NCBI GenBank assembly: GCA_024697785.1
Contig: JAILEU010000039.1
Coordinates: forward strand, 1 to 39,609
Source: Bacteroidaceae bacterium
Lineage (GTDB): Bacteria > Bacteroidota > Bacteroidia > Bacteroidales > Bacteroidaceae
Length of the DNA stretch: 39,609 nucleotides
Direction of reading: 5' to 3'
The translations under genes were made by a program, and so were the position numbers. This document shows, one piece after another, positions 15,645-23,490 of this stretch (position 1 is the first letter of the stretch; each line of letters starts with the position of its first letter). The notes beneath the pieces are model-generated. The model was not told where the DNA came from and did not search any database. It was given only the letters and a program-made list of their open reading frames with translations.

Positions 15645-16979
15645 ATGGGCAAACTGATTAAGAATCTTAAGGCATTCGTCGTCTTCGTCACCAAAACGAT
15701 GTGGCGTGTCAAGGACACCGAGGTGAGCAGCGGCCAGTACCGCCGCAACTACGTCCTCAAGGTCATCTACCTCTCCGTGCAGCGCTACTTCAGCAACCGC
15801 GTGCAGGTGCGCGCCAAGGCTCTCACCTACTCCACCGTCTTCTCCATCGTCCCCATCCTCGCCCTCCTCTTCGCCATGGCCAAGGGCTTCGGCTTCTCCA
15901 ACCTCATGGAGTCGCTGCTCCGCAAGGGCATACCCATTGGCGGCGACACCATGGACACCGTCATGACCTTCATCGACTCCTACCTCGAGCACACCCACAG
16001 CGGACTCTTCATCGGCGTCGGCCTCGTCATACTCCTCTGGGCCATCATCAGCCTGACCGGCAACATCGAGCAGGGCTTCAACCAGATATGGGGCGTGCGC
16101 CGCGCACGGTCCTACTTCCGCAAGGTCACCGACTACTTCTCCATGTTCCTCCTGCTGCCCGTCCTCATCATCCTGCTCGGCGGCTGGAGCATCTTCATGA
16201 GCACCATCTACGAGAGCCTCCGCGACCTCTACTTCCTCAGCGCCTTCGTCAACTTCCTTCTGAAGCTCACGCCCTACGTCCTCACGGGGCTCATCTTCAC
16301 CGGCATGTTCATCTTCTTCCCCAACACGAAGGTCAAGTTCCGCCACGCCATCATCCCCGGCCTCCTCACCGGCTTCGTCTTCCAGGCCTTCTTCTACTTC
16401 TACATCAACATCCAGGTCAACGTCTCGGCCTACAACGCCATCTACGGCTCCTTCGCCGCCATCCCCCTGCTGCTCTTCTTCATCAACGTCGCCTGGTGCA
16501 TCATCCTCTTCGGCGTCGAGCTCACCTACGTCAGCCAGAACATCCGCCAGTATAACTTCAGCGAGGACATCGACAACGTCAGCCACCGTTTCCGCGACTT
16601 CTCGTGCCTGCTGCTGATGTCCATCATCTGCAAGCGCTTCCGCAAGGGCCTGACGCCCTTCACCGTGGCCGAGCTTTCCGAGGCCAGCGACATCCCCTAC
16701 CGCCTGGCCGAGCAGACCGTGAACGAGCTCGAGAGCTGCGGCCTAATCTACACCATCGGCGAGCCCGACGCCAAGGCCGACGACATACGCTACGTCCCCG
16801 CCGTCGACATCGCCCAGCTCACCGTCGGCCACGTCCTGAAGGTCATCGACACCCACGGCAGCGAGGACTTCAAGGTCGATTGCAGCGAACGCTTTGCCGC
16901 CCCCTGGAAAGCCCTCGTGCAGAGCAAGCAAAGCTACTACGCCAACGTCTCCTCCGACACCCTCCTGGCAGAACTTTAA
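15645..16979 (+). CDS. YihY/BrkB-family inner-membrane protein with a C-terminal winged-helix-like region
   Basis: 444 residues. YihY/BrkB features: RAKALTYSTVFSIVPILALL in the first helix, about six membrane helices to residue about 300, WGVRRARSYFRKVTDYFSM, FPNTKVKFRHAIIPGLLTG and SAYNAIYGSFAAIPLLLFF. The family (once called ribonuclease BN by mistake) has no settled biochemical role. Residues about 320-444 are soluble, cytoplasmic by topology, and include a segment like a winged helix (LTPFTVAELSEASDIPYRL then VNELESCGLI), a tail common in Bacteroidales members. The start ATG directly follows the CATAGAC repeats. rlmH lies downstream after a repeat-filled 142 bp. Confidence 0.9.
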   Translation: MGKLIKNLKAFVVFVTKTMWRVKDTEVSSGQYRRNYVLKVIYLSVQRYFSNRVQVRAKALTYSTVFSIVPILALLFAMAKGFGFSNLMESLLRKGIPIGGDTMDTVMTFIDSYLEHTHSGLFIGVGLVILLWAIISLTGNIEQGFNQIWGVRRARSYFRKVTDYFSMFLLLPVLIILLGGWSIFMSTIYESLRDLYFLSAFVNFLLKLTPYVLTGLIFTGMFIFFPNTKVKFRHAIIPGLLTGFVFQAFFYFYINIQVNVSAYNAIYGSFAAIPLLLFFINVAWCIILFGVELTYVSQNIRQYNFSEDIDNVSHRFRDFSCLLLMSIICKRFRKGLTPFTVAELSEASDIPYRLAEQTVNELESCGLIYTIGEPDAKADDIRYVPAVDIAQLTVGHVLKVIDTHGSEDFKVDCSERFAAPWKALVQSKQSYYANVSSDTLLAEL

Positions 16980-16981
16980 AA

Positions 16982-17121
16982 ATTAAAAAATTAGGAATTA
17001 GAAATTAGAAATTAAAAATAGGTATAACGATAACGAAAACGTTAACGATAACTCTAAACTATTTTTCTTAACTCTTAATTCTTAACTCTTAACTAAACAG
17101 CAATTCCTAATTCCTAATTTT
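16982..17121. repeat. AATTAGGAATTAG / TAACGATAACG / TTCTTAACTCT repeat block between yihY and rlmH
   Basis: Units of GAAATTA/GGAATTA on the left are answered by inverted TTCCTAA units directly before the rlmH ATG, with CGATAACG and CTTAACT units in between. The block reaches to 2 bp from the start codon, so the rlmH leader is made of repeat. Confidence 0.7.
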
Positions 17122-17595
17122 ATGAAATCCGTTCTCCTCGCTATCGGCAAGACCGACGACCCCTACCTCGCCCGCGCCGTCGATGACTATCTGACGCGCG
17201 CCTCCCGCTTCGCTCCCCTCGAGCTGCGCATCATCCCCGACATCCGCTCCCGTGCCAGCCTCACCCACGAGCAGCAGCGCGAGCGCGAAGGGCAGGAGCT
17301 GCTGCGCCAGCTGCAGCCCGGCGACCACGTCGTCCTCCTCGACGAAGGCGGCAAGGAGTACACCTCGGCCGACTTTGCCCAGTGGCTGCAGCAGAAGATG
17401 TCCACGCTGCCCCGCCGCCTCGTCTTCATCATCGGCGGCCCCTACGGCTTCTCGCCCGCCGTCTATGACGCCGCCCACGCCCGCCTCTCCCTCTCCCGCA
17501 TGACCTTCTCCCACCAGATGGTGCGCCTCATCTTCGTCGAGCAATACTACCGCGCCCTCTCCATCCTGGGTAACCTCCCCTACCATCACGCCTGA
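17122..17595 (+). CDS. rlmH: 23S rRNA pseudouridine-1915 N3-methyltransferase
   Basis: 157 residues, the normal length of RlmH (YbeA), a SPOUT-fold SAM-dependent methyltransferase acting on helix 69 of assembled ribosomes. Signatures: MKSVLLAIGKT, RSRASLTHEQQREREG, VVLLDEGGKEYTSADFA, the SAM loop FIIGGPYGF, and the C-terminal knot LSLSRMTFSHQMVRLIFVEQ ending LPYHHA. The gene is complete and the family call is certain. It follows yihY in the same direction; co-transcription through the repeat block is possible but unproved. Confidence 0.97.
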   Translation: MKSVLLAIGKTDDPYLARAVDDYLTRASRFAPLELRIIPDIRSRASLTHEQQREREGQELLRQLQPGDHVVLLDEGGKEYTSADFAQWLQQKMSTLPRRLVFIIGGPYGFSPAVYDAAHARLSLSRMTFSHQMVRLIFVEQYYRALSILGNLPYHHA

Positions 17596-17639
17596 AAAAT
17601 CGTAAGCAAGACACACCCCGACGCCATTCCCTGACCGGA

Positions 17640-17781
17640 GTGACGGGTTGCGAGGTGGACTTTGACCTTGTCTTATCTTGTCGCGACTCTGCAAAATGAG
17701 CAAGCTCTTTTGCGCTCGCTGCTCCAAGCTTTCCTATAACAAAGTGCGCTCTCCTGCGCGGTTTCCTTTTTAACCCGTCAC
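17640..17781 (-). repeat. MITE-like GTGACGGGTT element, copy 1 (split by element A2)
   Basis: It begins GTGACGGGTTGCGAGGTGG (17640) and ends TTTTTAACCCGTCAC (17781). With bases from about 17664 to 17731 removed, it matches the reverse complement of 18073-18145 along its whole length with few differences. The element is therefore an inverted copy interrupted by the variable-hairpin element. Confidence 0.85.
17664..17728 (+). repeat. Variable-hairpin element, copy A2, inserted in the MITE-like element
   Basis: It starts GACCTTGTCTTATCTTG and ends GCTCGCTGCTCCAAG. Hairpin: left arm GCAAAATGAG (17691-17700, one bulged T), loop CAAG, right arm CTCTTTTGC (17705-17713). The element is flanked on both sides by CTTT, a possible 4-bp target duplication. 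Confidence 0.8.
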
Positions 17782-17855
17782 AACTTTTTGCCGTTTTCAT
17801 CCCATCACTTACAGTTTTTTTCTCTTGATGCGCCACTCCCGTTTCCCCTTAGACT

Positions 17856-17960
17856 GGCAAAATAGAATCAAACGCTGGCGAAATAGAATCAAACGCTACG
17901 CCCACAGAATCAAACGCTGGCAAAATAGAATCAAACGCTACGCCCGCAGAATCTAACGCT
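17856..17960. repeat. 21-bp tandem repeat, five units
   Basis: Five units of exactly 21 bp, each ending GAATCAAACGCT (the last GAATCTAACGCT). Their first nine bases alternate between GGCAAAATA or GGCGAAATA and ACGCCCACA or ACGCCCGCA. There are no unique spacers, so it is not CRISPR. It lies between the two MITE-like copies in the 683-bp gap 17596-18278, which has no gene. Confidence 0.85.
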
Positions 17961-18072
17961 ATACGTGAAGAGCAAAAACGTTTATCCACCCGGAGCAAGA
18001 TGTAAGAATAATCAAAGTTTCCCCCAAACCCCTTTCATTTTTCAATTTTCAATTATCAATCCTCAATTTTTA

Positions 18073-18145
18073 GTGACGGGTTGAAAAGAAAAACGCGCAG
18101 GAAAAGCCACTTTGTTATAGGAAAGTCCATCTCGTAACCCGTCAC
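18073..18145 (+). repeat. MITE-like GTGACGGGTT element, copy 2 (uninterrupted)
   Basis: 73 bp with perfect 10-bp terminal inverted repeats GTGACGGGTT and AACCCGTCAC and no coding capacity. It contains an internal TTTGTTATAGGAAAGTCC, the site that is interrupted in copy 1. Confidence 0.85.
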
Positions 18146-18278
18146 AACAAAAGACCTTCCTCCCCCTGTCAGCCAGACTTCGTCGTCTCACGAGCAACTG
18201 CTTTCAATTTCAAACGCGGTCCATCTATCAGCAGACGCCCAACCTCAGCAGGAAAACAGGCTACGTTTTTATGAGGCA

Positions 18279-19256
18279 CTACTGCGACGGGAGAGATGGC
18301 TGCATAGGAAAAAGGATGTCGGTATAGACGGGCAGGTGGTCGCTGTAGCCGCCTTGGTAGCGGAGGCCATTGAACATGCGGAAAGGGCGCAGGCCGCCAT
18401 AGACGGGCTCTTTCTCTAAGAGGAACGGGGCGTTGTAGATGTTGAGCGACGGCGACGACGGCACGGCGGGACTGACGAGCATCTGGTCGAGCTGCTCCCA
18501 ACGGCCTTTGTAACGATAGCTGCCGCTGCAGTCGGACCTCCTGCGAACGGGAAAGACGGGACGTGCCGTATGGGTCAGGCTGACAAGCCCCGCACCTCGT
18601 TCCAGCTGGCTGACGGCCTTGCCGTCGGGCGGCTCGTTGAGGTCCCCCATGACGACGATGAGCGGATGAGCCCGCACACGGCCCAGCGAGTCGCAGACAG
18701 CCTGCACCACCGAGGCTGCCAGCTGCCGGAGGGGTTCTGAGGCACGCGCGCCGCCCAAACGACTGGGCCAGTGGCAGACGAGGACGTCGAGGGTGTCGCC
18801 CGTGAGCAGCTCGCCGCTGACGTGCAGCACGGGGCGGGCGTGGCTGTCGGCACGCAGCTGTCGGACGGGTACCGCATGCTCGGCCTGTCCGAGCAGCCGG
18901 AAGTGCTCGGGGCGGTAGAGAAGCGCCACGTCGATGCCGCGCGGATCGTCGCCGTGCGACATCACATAGCGGTAGCCCACGCCGCGCAGCGGCGAGCGCC
19001 GCGTGAGGTCACGGAGGCAGCTGTCGTTCTCCACCTCGCAGAGTCCCACCAGCTCGGGAGCCCTGTCCCCGCCTATCGAAGCGATGACCTCCGCCACACG
19101 CCGCACCTTCTCCATGTAGCGCCAGGGCGTCCAACGGCGACGACCGTCAGGCAGATAGTCGAGGTCGGCCGTCAGGCTGTCGTGACGGAAGTCAAACAGA
19201 TTTTCGGTATTATAGAAGACGACGCGCAGGCTTCCTCTCTGCCTTGGCGAAGACAT
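18279..19256 (-). CDS. Endonuclease/exonuclease/phosphatase (EEP) family protein
   Basis: About 325 residues from the ATG at 19256, just before the first conserved segment RVVFYNTENLFDF. Other EEP motifs: VGLCEVEND (metal-binding Glu), YRYVMSHGDDPRGIDVALLY, VLVCHWPSR, VVMGDLNEPPDG (catalytic Asp/Asn), SYRYKGRWEQLDQMLVS, and the terminal GGYSDHLPVY with the catalytic His. This subgroup resembles secreted nucleases or phosphatases of Bacteroidales, but with this start there is no signal peptide. An ATG at 19463 would add a weakly hydrophobic leader but would overlap the upstream gene by 158 bp; I think that unlikely. It is last in the pepD group, 49 bp after the lipoprotein stop. Confidence 0.82.
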   Translation of the reverse strand: MSSPRQRGSLRVVFYNTENLFDFRHDSLTADLDYLPDGRRRWTPWRYMEKVRRVAEVIASIGGDRAPELVGLCEVENDSCLRDLTRRSPLRGVGYRYVMSHGDDPRGIDVALLYRPEHFRLLGQAEHAVPVRQLRADSHARPVLHVSGELLTGDTLDVLVCHWPSRLGGARASEPLRQLAASVVQAVCDSLGRVRAHPLIVVMGDLNEPPDGKAVSQLERGAGLVSLTHTARPVFPVRRRSDCSGSYRYKGRWEQLDQMLVSPAVPSSPSLNIYNAPFLLEKEPVYGGLRPFRMFNGLRYQGGYSDHLPVYTDILFPMQPSLPSQ

Positions 19257-19305
19257 CGGGGAGGACGTGACGGTGTCTTTTCTTGTCGCGGCCCAGCCAG
19301 CTGCA

Positions 19306-20934
19306 CTAATCGGCTGGCGCTGGCTGCTCGAGGTACTGGTAGCAGCCGGCATCGACATGGAGGCTGTCGCGGGGAACGCCGTCGAGGTCAAGGGGTGCCA
19401 CAGGCAGCCAAGCAGGGTCGCCAATGCCGCGAGCACGACTGAGGGAATCGAGGTGGAAGTCATAGACGGAATGGTGGTGGTCGAAGAGCCGGAAGTTCAT
19501 CTCGCCCCAGAGGGTGCTGTCGGGGCTCTCCCAGACGATGTCGGCGAAATGGGGGTTGCCCTGGTCGGTGGAATTGATGAGAGAGTGGCTGAAGGCGTAC
19601 TGGGCGTAGGGGGTGAGGTCGAGGCTGTCGGCGCCGGTGTCGGCGATAGTACCCTCGATCTCGTCGTCGCCCCGGCCGGTGATGATGCAGTTGGCGAAGC
19701 GGGCTCCCAGCAGGGGATAGAGGACGTGCTCGTCGTCGATGTTACGGATGCGGAGGGCGACGCCCTTGCCGCCTGCCCAGCCGTAGAAGCTGGCCAGCGT
19801 GCAGTGGACGAAGTCGTAATGCCCGCCCAGCAGATTGACGCAATGGCCACCGGCGTTGCAGAAGAGGCAGTTGACGGCGGTACCGACGGCAAGGGTGGCC
19901 TGCAGGCCGTCGCCGCTGACATTATGGACGACGGTGCCCGCGAGCACGAAGGTGGGGGTGGCGTCGAGGGTGTCGGCGGCCTCAAAACGCAGACCGAAGG
20001 AGGCGCTGTGGACGTCGCAGCAGAGGAGGATATTGTCCTTGCTGGCGGGGCCGAAGACGATGCCGCCCCACTGGGAGGGTATGCGGTCGTAGGGGAGGTA
20101 GCTGAACATATTGTCGAGCCTGTCGCCGCGGAAGAGGACGGTGGAGTCGGCGGTGCCGAGGGCATGGAGGGTGCCATCGACGCGGAGGTAGGCTTTGTCG
20201 TGGAAGAAGAGGCGTGTGCCGGGGGCGAGGGTGAGGGTTGTGCCGCGGGACACAACAAGGCTGTCATAGACGAAATAGGGGCGTCGCGCGGCGAAGGCTG
20301 TGTCGGCATCGAGGACGACGCCGTGCAGGGGGATGGTGTTCCAGCCGGCGGCGGTCAGCACAACACGCCCCTGGGTGCCGGTGGAGAGGGTGAACACGAT
20401 GGAGTCGCACACCTCGACGGGGGCATCGGCGTCGGTGGGGGGGACGGTGACCTCGACGAAGACGTAGAGGCTGTCGCCGGCACGCAGCTCGACATCGGAG
20501 AACTGCACACCATACTGCCCATCGACATTGACGCGGAAGGGACTCTCCCACCCTCCCGCCAGACGGACGTCGGAGAGCAGCAGATGGGCGTCGCCCGGGT
20601 TATAGACCTGAAGGGCACCGGTGATGGAGCCGACATCGGTGAAGAGGGTGTCGAAGGCGATGGTATCGGCACTGAACAACAAATGCTGACGGGGGTCGGA
20701 GGAGTAGCGCACCTCGTCGATGCAGGAGGTGAACAATAAGAAGAATGAAAAAGGAATAATGAAAAATGAAGAATAAATAGCCTTTAAGAATGAAGATAGG
20801 AGTAGTTCGGGAGTACAGGAGTTCAGGAGTTCAGACGAATGTCCTGTATGCAGGCTTTCAATATCAGCACTACTGTCTGAACTCCTGAACTCCTGAACTC
20901 CTGAACTACTAAAACCTAACTTTTTAGTTTTCAT
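19306..20934 (-). CDS. Beta-helix surface lipoprotein with repeat-derived N-terminal region
   Basis: 542 residues from the ATG at 20934. The hydrophobic AIYSSFFIIPFSFFLLF leads to TSCIDEV, a lipobox-like Cys near residue 70, so the mature protein is probably a lipoprotein. The body has FN3-like or abnormal-spindle-like beta sequence to about 190 (GDSLYVFVEVTVPP), then a right-handed beta-helix (WGGIVFGPASKDN, NCLFCNAGGHCVNLLGGHYD, FANCIITGRGDDEIEG) and an end DLDGVPRDSLHVDAGCYQYL typical of secreted parallel beta-helix proteins of this phylum. No catalytic function can be assigned. Residues about 10-65 are encoded by inverted GGAGTTCA/TGAACTCC octamers and TCATTTTT repeats, far longer than a normal signal peptide. 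It lies 15 bp after pepD. Confidence 0.8.
   Translation of the reverse strand: MKTKKLGFSSSGVQEFRSSDSSADIESLHTGHSSELLNSCTPELLLSSFLKAIYSSFFIIPFSFFLLFTSCIDEVRYSSDPRQHLLFSADTIAFDTLFTDVGSITGALQVYNPGDAHLLLSDVRLAGGWESPFRVNVDGQYGVQFSDVELRAGDSLYVFVEVTVPPTDADAPVEVCDSIVFTLSTGTQGRVVLTAAGWNTIPLHGVVLDADTAFAARRPYFVYDSLVVSRGTTLTLAPGTRLFFHDKAYLRVDGTLHALGTADSTVLFRGDRLDNMFSYLPYDRIPSQWGGIVFGPASKDNILLCCDVHSASFGLRFEAADTLDATPTFVLAGTVVHNVSGDGLQATLAVGTAVNCLFCNAGGHCVNLLGGHYDFVHCTLASFYGWAGGKGVALRIRNIDDEHVLYPLLGARFANCIITGRGDDEIEGTIADTGADSLDLTPYAQYAFSHSLINSTDQGNPHFADIVWESPDSTLWGEMNFRLFDHHHSVYDFHLDSLSRARGIGDPAWLPVAPLDLDGVPRDSLHVDAGCYQYLEQPAPAD
20740..20911 (-). repeat. Inverted octamer and TCATTTTT arrays in the lipoprotein N-terminus
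   Basis: On the coding strand, four AGGAGTTC units (20877-20911) face four TGAACTCC-like units (20804-20840), then an AAGGCTATTTATTC module and TCATTTTT units follow. In the second, normally stop-containing orientation one unit reads TGTACTCC, so the codon that would be TGA is TGT. Confidence 0.85.
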
Positions 20935-20949
20935 TTCATTTTTTAATGC

Positions 20950-22419
20950 TTAATGTTGTTCCGGTGCTGCCTCAAGCACGGCCACCAGATGACGCCAGAA
21001 GAGGTCGGCCGTGGGGATGAGCAGACGTTCGTCGGGGCTGTGGACGCCGCGCAGCGTGGGTCCGAAGGAGATCATGTCGAGGTCGGGGTACTTCTCCATG
21101 AAGAGCCCGCACTCCAGGCCGGCATGGATGGCTCGCACCACGGGCTTCTTGCCAAACAGACGCTCGTACTGCGCCACGGTGATGCGGAGGATCTCGGAGT
21201 CGGCATTGGGCTTCCAGCCCGGGTAGCCCTCGCCCACCTCGGTCTCGGCACCGGCAAGCTGGAAAGTGGCGCAGACGGTGCGGGCGACGTCGGAGCGTCC
21301 GCTGAGCGTGGAGCTGCGCTGGCTAAGGACAAGGTGGATGACGCCACCGGCTTCGCCCTCCTCAAGACGGATGGAGGCGAGGTTGCTGGAGGTCTCGACG
21401 AGTCCGGGGACATCGAAGTTCATGGCATAGACGCCGTTGAACACGCCCTGCACAGCCATCAGGAAGCGGCGCGACGTGTCGGGGTCGATGGACGTCGGGA
21501 CGGGGCCGGCGGACTGCATCAGGAAGCGGGGCGTCTTCTCGACAGCAGCGAACTCGGCCTCGCACTCGGCAGCCACAACGTTAAACAGGGCGCGCACGGC
21601 CTCCTTGTCCTTCATGGGCACGGCGCAGAGGGCCTGTGCCTCGCGGGGGATGGCATTGTGCTTGTTGCCGCCCTCGATGGTGCAGATGCGGAGGTCGAAC
21701 TGCTCAGCAGCCTGACTGAGGAAGCGGCAGAGCAGCTTGTTGGCATTGGCACGGCCTTTGTCGATGTCGTCGCCACTGTGTCCGCCCATCAGTCCGTCGA
21801 CCGAGACGCTGAAGAAGAAGTAGCCGTCGGGCACGGCGACGGGGGTGTAGCGGAAGCGGACGTCGGTGCGGCAGCCGCCGGCACAGCCGATGAACATCTC
21901 GCCCTCGTCCTCAGAGTCGAGGTTGACGAGGATGTCGCCCTCCATGAATCCTGCCTGCATGGCCTCGGCGCCGGTCAGGCCCGTCTCCTCATCGACGGTG
22001 AAGACACATTGCAGGGGGCCGTGCTTGACGTCGGGGTCGGTGATGACGGCCAGTGCAGCCGCCACGCCAATGCCGTCGTCGGCACCAAGCGTCGTGCCCT
22101 CGGCACGCAGCCATTCGCCATCGACAACCGTGCGGATGGGGTCACGCAGGAAGTCGTGCTGCACGTCGCGGTTGCTCTCGCACACCATATCCATGTGGGC
22201 CTGCAGGATGATACCCTTGCGGTTCTCCATGCCGGGGGTGGCGGGAACGCTGATGGCTACATTGCCCACGGCGTCCACCTTGGTGGCAAAACCGTGGCTG
22301 CGGCCGAACTCAGCCAGCCACGCCGAAATCTGCTCCTCGTGCTTCGACGGACGGGGAACCTGACAAATCGCTTCGAAAATCTCAAACAGCCTTGCAGGCT
22401 TAAGTGATGTAGTGCTCAT
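20950..22419 (-). CDS. pepD: Aminoacyl-histidine dipeptidase (M20 family)
   Basis: 489 residues, standard for PepD, a two-zinc cytosolic dipeptidase that splits Xaa-His and other dipeptides. Motifs: ICQVPRPSKHEEQIS at the N-terminus; LQAHMDMV with the first zinc His and catalytic Asp; GADDGIG (bridging Asp); DEETGLTGA (catalytic Glu and zinc Glu); LDSEDEGE; GLMGGHSGDDI in the dimerisation lid; and GLECGLFMEKYPDLDMISFG near the end carrying the last ligands. The start ATG follows a short AT-rich region. The stop is 15 bp before the beta-helix lipoprotein, so these are probably co-transcribed although not related in function. Confidence 0.95.
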   Translation of the reverse strand: MSTTSLKPARLFEIFEAICQVPRPSKHEEQISAWLAEFGRSHGFATKVDAVGNVAISVPATPGMENRKGIILQAHMDMVCESNRDVQHDFLRDPIRTVVDGEWLRAEGTTLGADDGIGVAAALAVITDPDVKHGPLQCVFTVDEETGLTGAEAMQAGFMEGDILVNLDSEDEGEMFIGCAGGCRTDVRFRYTPVAVPDGYFFFSVSVDGLMGGHSGDDIDKGRANANKLLCRFLSQAAEQFDLRICTIEGGNKHNAIPREAQALCAVPMKDKEAVRALFNVVAAECEAEFAAVEKTPRFLMQSAGPVPTSIDPDTSRRFLMAVQGVFNGVYAMNFDVPGLVETSSNLASIRLEEGEAGGVIHLVLSQRSSTLSGRSDVARTVCATFQLAGAETEVGEGYPGWKPNADSEILRITVAQYERLFGKKPVVRAIHAGLECGLFMEKYPDLDMISFGPTLRGVHSPDERLLIPTADLFWRHLVAVLEAAPEQH

Positions 22420-22487
22420 GTTTTTCTGTTTTATCGGGTTTTTATCTTAAATAACGTAAAAACGAGCTGCATTATTGTTTTTTTGCC

Positions 22488-22495
22488 TAAATTTG
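22488..22495 (+). promoter_or_regulatory. -7 box upstream of the small membrane protein
   Basis: TAAATTTG matches TAnnTTTG, 30 bp before the ATG at 22526. The -33 region is not recognisable. Confidence 0.5.
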
Positions 22496-22525
22496 CAGCC
22501 GTTTTCAAAAACAGAGAGAAAATCC

Positions 22526-22756
22526 ATGGTGAAAACCCTGCTTCTGACACTCGGAATCGTGGCCGCATCGATGCTGCTGCTGGCGGTGCGCATCGTGCTG
22601 AAAAAGGGCGGACGGTTTCGGAGCCAGCACATCGGCCAGAGCCGTGCCATGCGCGACCGCGGCATCCATTGTGTGCAGGCACAGGACCTGGAAGCCCGGC
22701 TCCCCAACCCCATGGCCGTGGAAGAGAAAAGGAATTTCATAAAATTAAAAAATTAG
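22526..22756 (+). CDS. Small single-span membrane protein
   Basis: 76 residues from the ATG at 22526. One hydrophobic helix at the N-terminus (VKTLLLTLGIVAASMLLLAV) is followed by a basic cytoplasmic tail with RFRSQHIGQSRAMRDRGIHC and VQAQDLEARLPNPM. Short proteins of this shape, with a conserved MRxRGIxCVQxQDxEAR-like segment, occur in Bacteroidales as I recall, but the function is unknown. A -7 box 30 bp upstream supports the start. The last residues, FIKLKN, are encoded by the AATTAGGAATTAG-type repeat that follows, suggesting the natural C-terminus has been replaced or extended. Confidence 0.7.
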   Translation: MVKTLLLTLGIVAASMLLLAVRIVLKKGGRFRSQHIGQSRAMRDRGIHCVQAQDLEARLPNPMAVEEKRNFIKLKN

Positions 22757-22817
22757 GAATTAGGAATTAGAAATTAAATATTAAGGATTGAAACTAAAAG
22801 ATAAAAATAACGTAACA

Positions 22818-23405
22818 ATGAAAAAAACGAACTCTGCCTTTTTGGCCCTTGCCGCATCCGTTGTGATGCTCGCTTTCACCCAGTGCAACAACCAGCCTGC
22901 TACCACAGCCTGTGCCAGCTCGGCCGACTCGTGCCGTCATGCCGGACTGAACATCGCCTACGTCGATGTTGACACGCTGCTGACCAGCTACGAGCTCTGG
23001 GTGTCACTCAACGAAGACATGATCAACAAGCGTGAAAACATCACCGCCACCGTCAACAAAGAGGGTGCCTCGCTGCAGAAGGAGATGGAGCAGTTCCAGA
23101 ACAAGCTCAACAACAATGCCTTCGTCAGCCAGGAGCGTGCCGAGAGCGAGTACAACCGCCTCATGAAGAAGCAGCAGGAGCTGCAGGCCAAGCAGGAGCG
23201 TCTTGCCAATGAGTTTGCTGTTGAGAGCAGCCGCAACGACCAGGTCATCAGCGACTCCGTACGCAACTACATCAAGGTGTTCAGCGCCGAGAAAGGCTAT
23301 GACCTCATCCTCAACAGCGCCAGCGCCCTCTTCGTCGGCGATGCCATACCCAACGTCACCCGTGAGGTTGCAGCCGGGCTCAACGCCCGCTACGGCCAGC
23401 AGTAA
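22818..23405 (+). CDS. OmpH/Skp-family periplasmic chaperone-like protein
   Basis: 195 residues from the ATG at 22818. Signal sequence LALAASVVMLAFTQC with a cysteine at the end; the lipobox is imperfect, so it may be a lipoprotein or simply secreted. After a short linker, IAYVDVDTLLTSYELW is the typical OmpH opening strand, followed by a long coiled coil (about 75-145, rich in Gln, Glu and Lys) and a closing strand YDLILNSASALFVGDAIPNVT. Skp-type trimers carry unfolded outer-membrane proteins through the periplasm. The gene is followed by a strong terminator (23451-23490). Its leader contains GGAATTAG repeats. Confidence 0.88.
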   Translation: MKKTNSAFLALAASVVMLAFTQCNNQPATTACASSADSCRHAGLNIAYVDVDTLLTSYELWVSLNEDMINKRENITATVNKEGASLQKEMEQFQNKLNNNAFVSQERAESEYNRLMKKQQELQAKQERLANEFAVESSRNDQVISDSVRNYIKVFSAEKGYDLILNSASALFVGDAIPNVTREVAAGLNARYGQQ

Positions 23406-23450
23406 TAAAGAAAAGGCAGCCAATACAATAATAAGCTGCCGTCGAAGATG

Positions 23451-23490
23451 ACATCCCTGCACAGTTTGTGTAGGGATGTTCTATTTTTTT
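23451..23490 (+). terminator. Intrinsic terminator of the OmpH-like gene
   Basis: Left arm ACATCCCTGCACA, loop GTT, right arm TGTGTAGGGATGT: 13 bp with one G-U pair, followed within five bases by seven T. The T-run overlaps the last codons of the convergent GH16 gene. Confidence 0.9.

Noticed and set aside
17856-17960. CRISPR array
   Set aside because: Units are contiguous 21-mers with no unique spacers, and there are no cas genes.
19257-19463. N-terminal extension of the EEP protein to the ATG at 19463
   Set aside because: It would overlap the upstream lipoprotein gene by 158 bp and lacks family similarity; the core begins right after the ATG at 19256.
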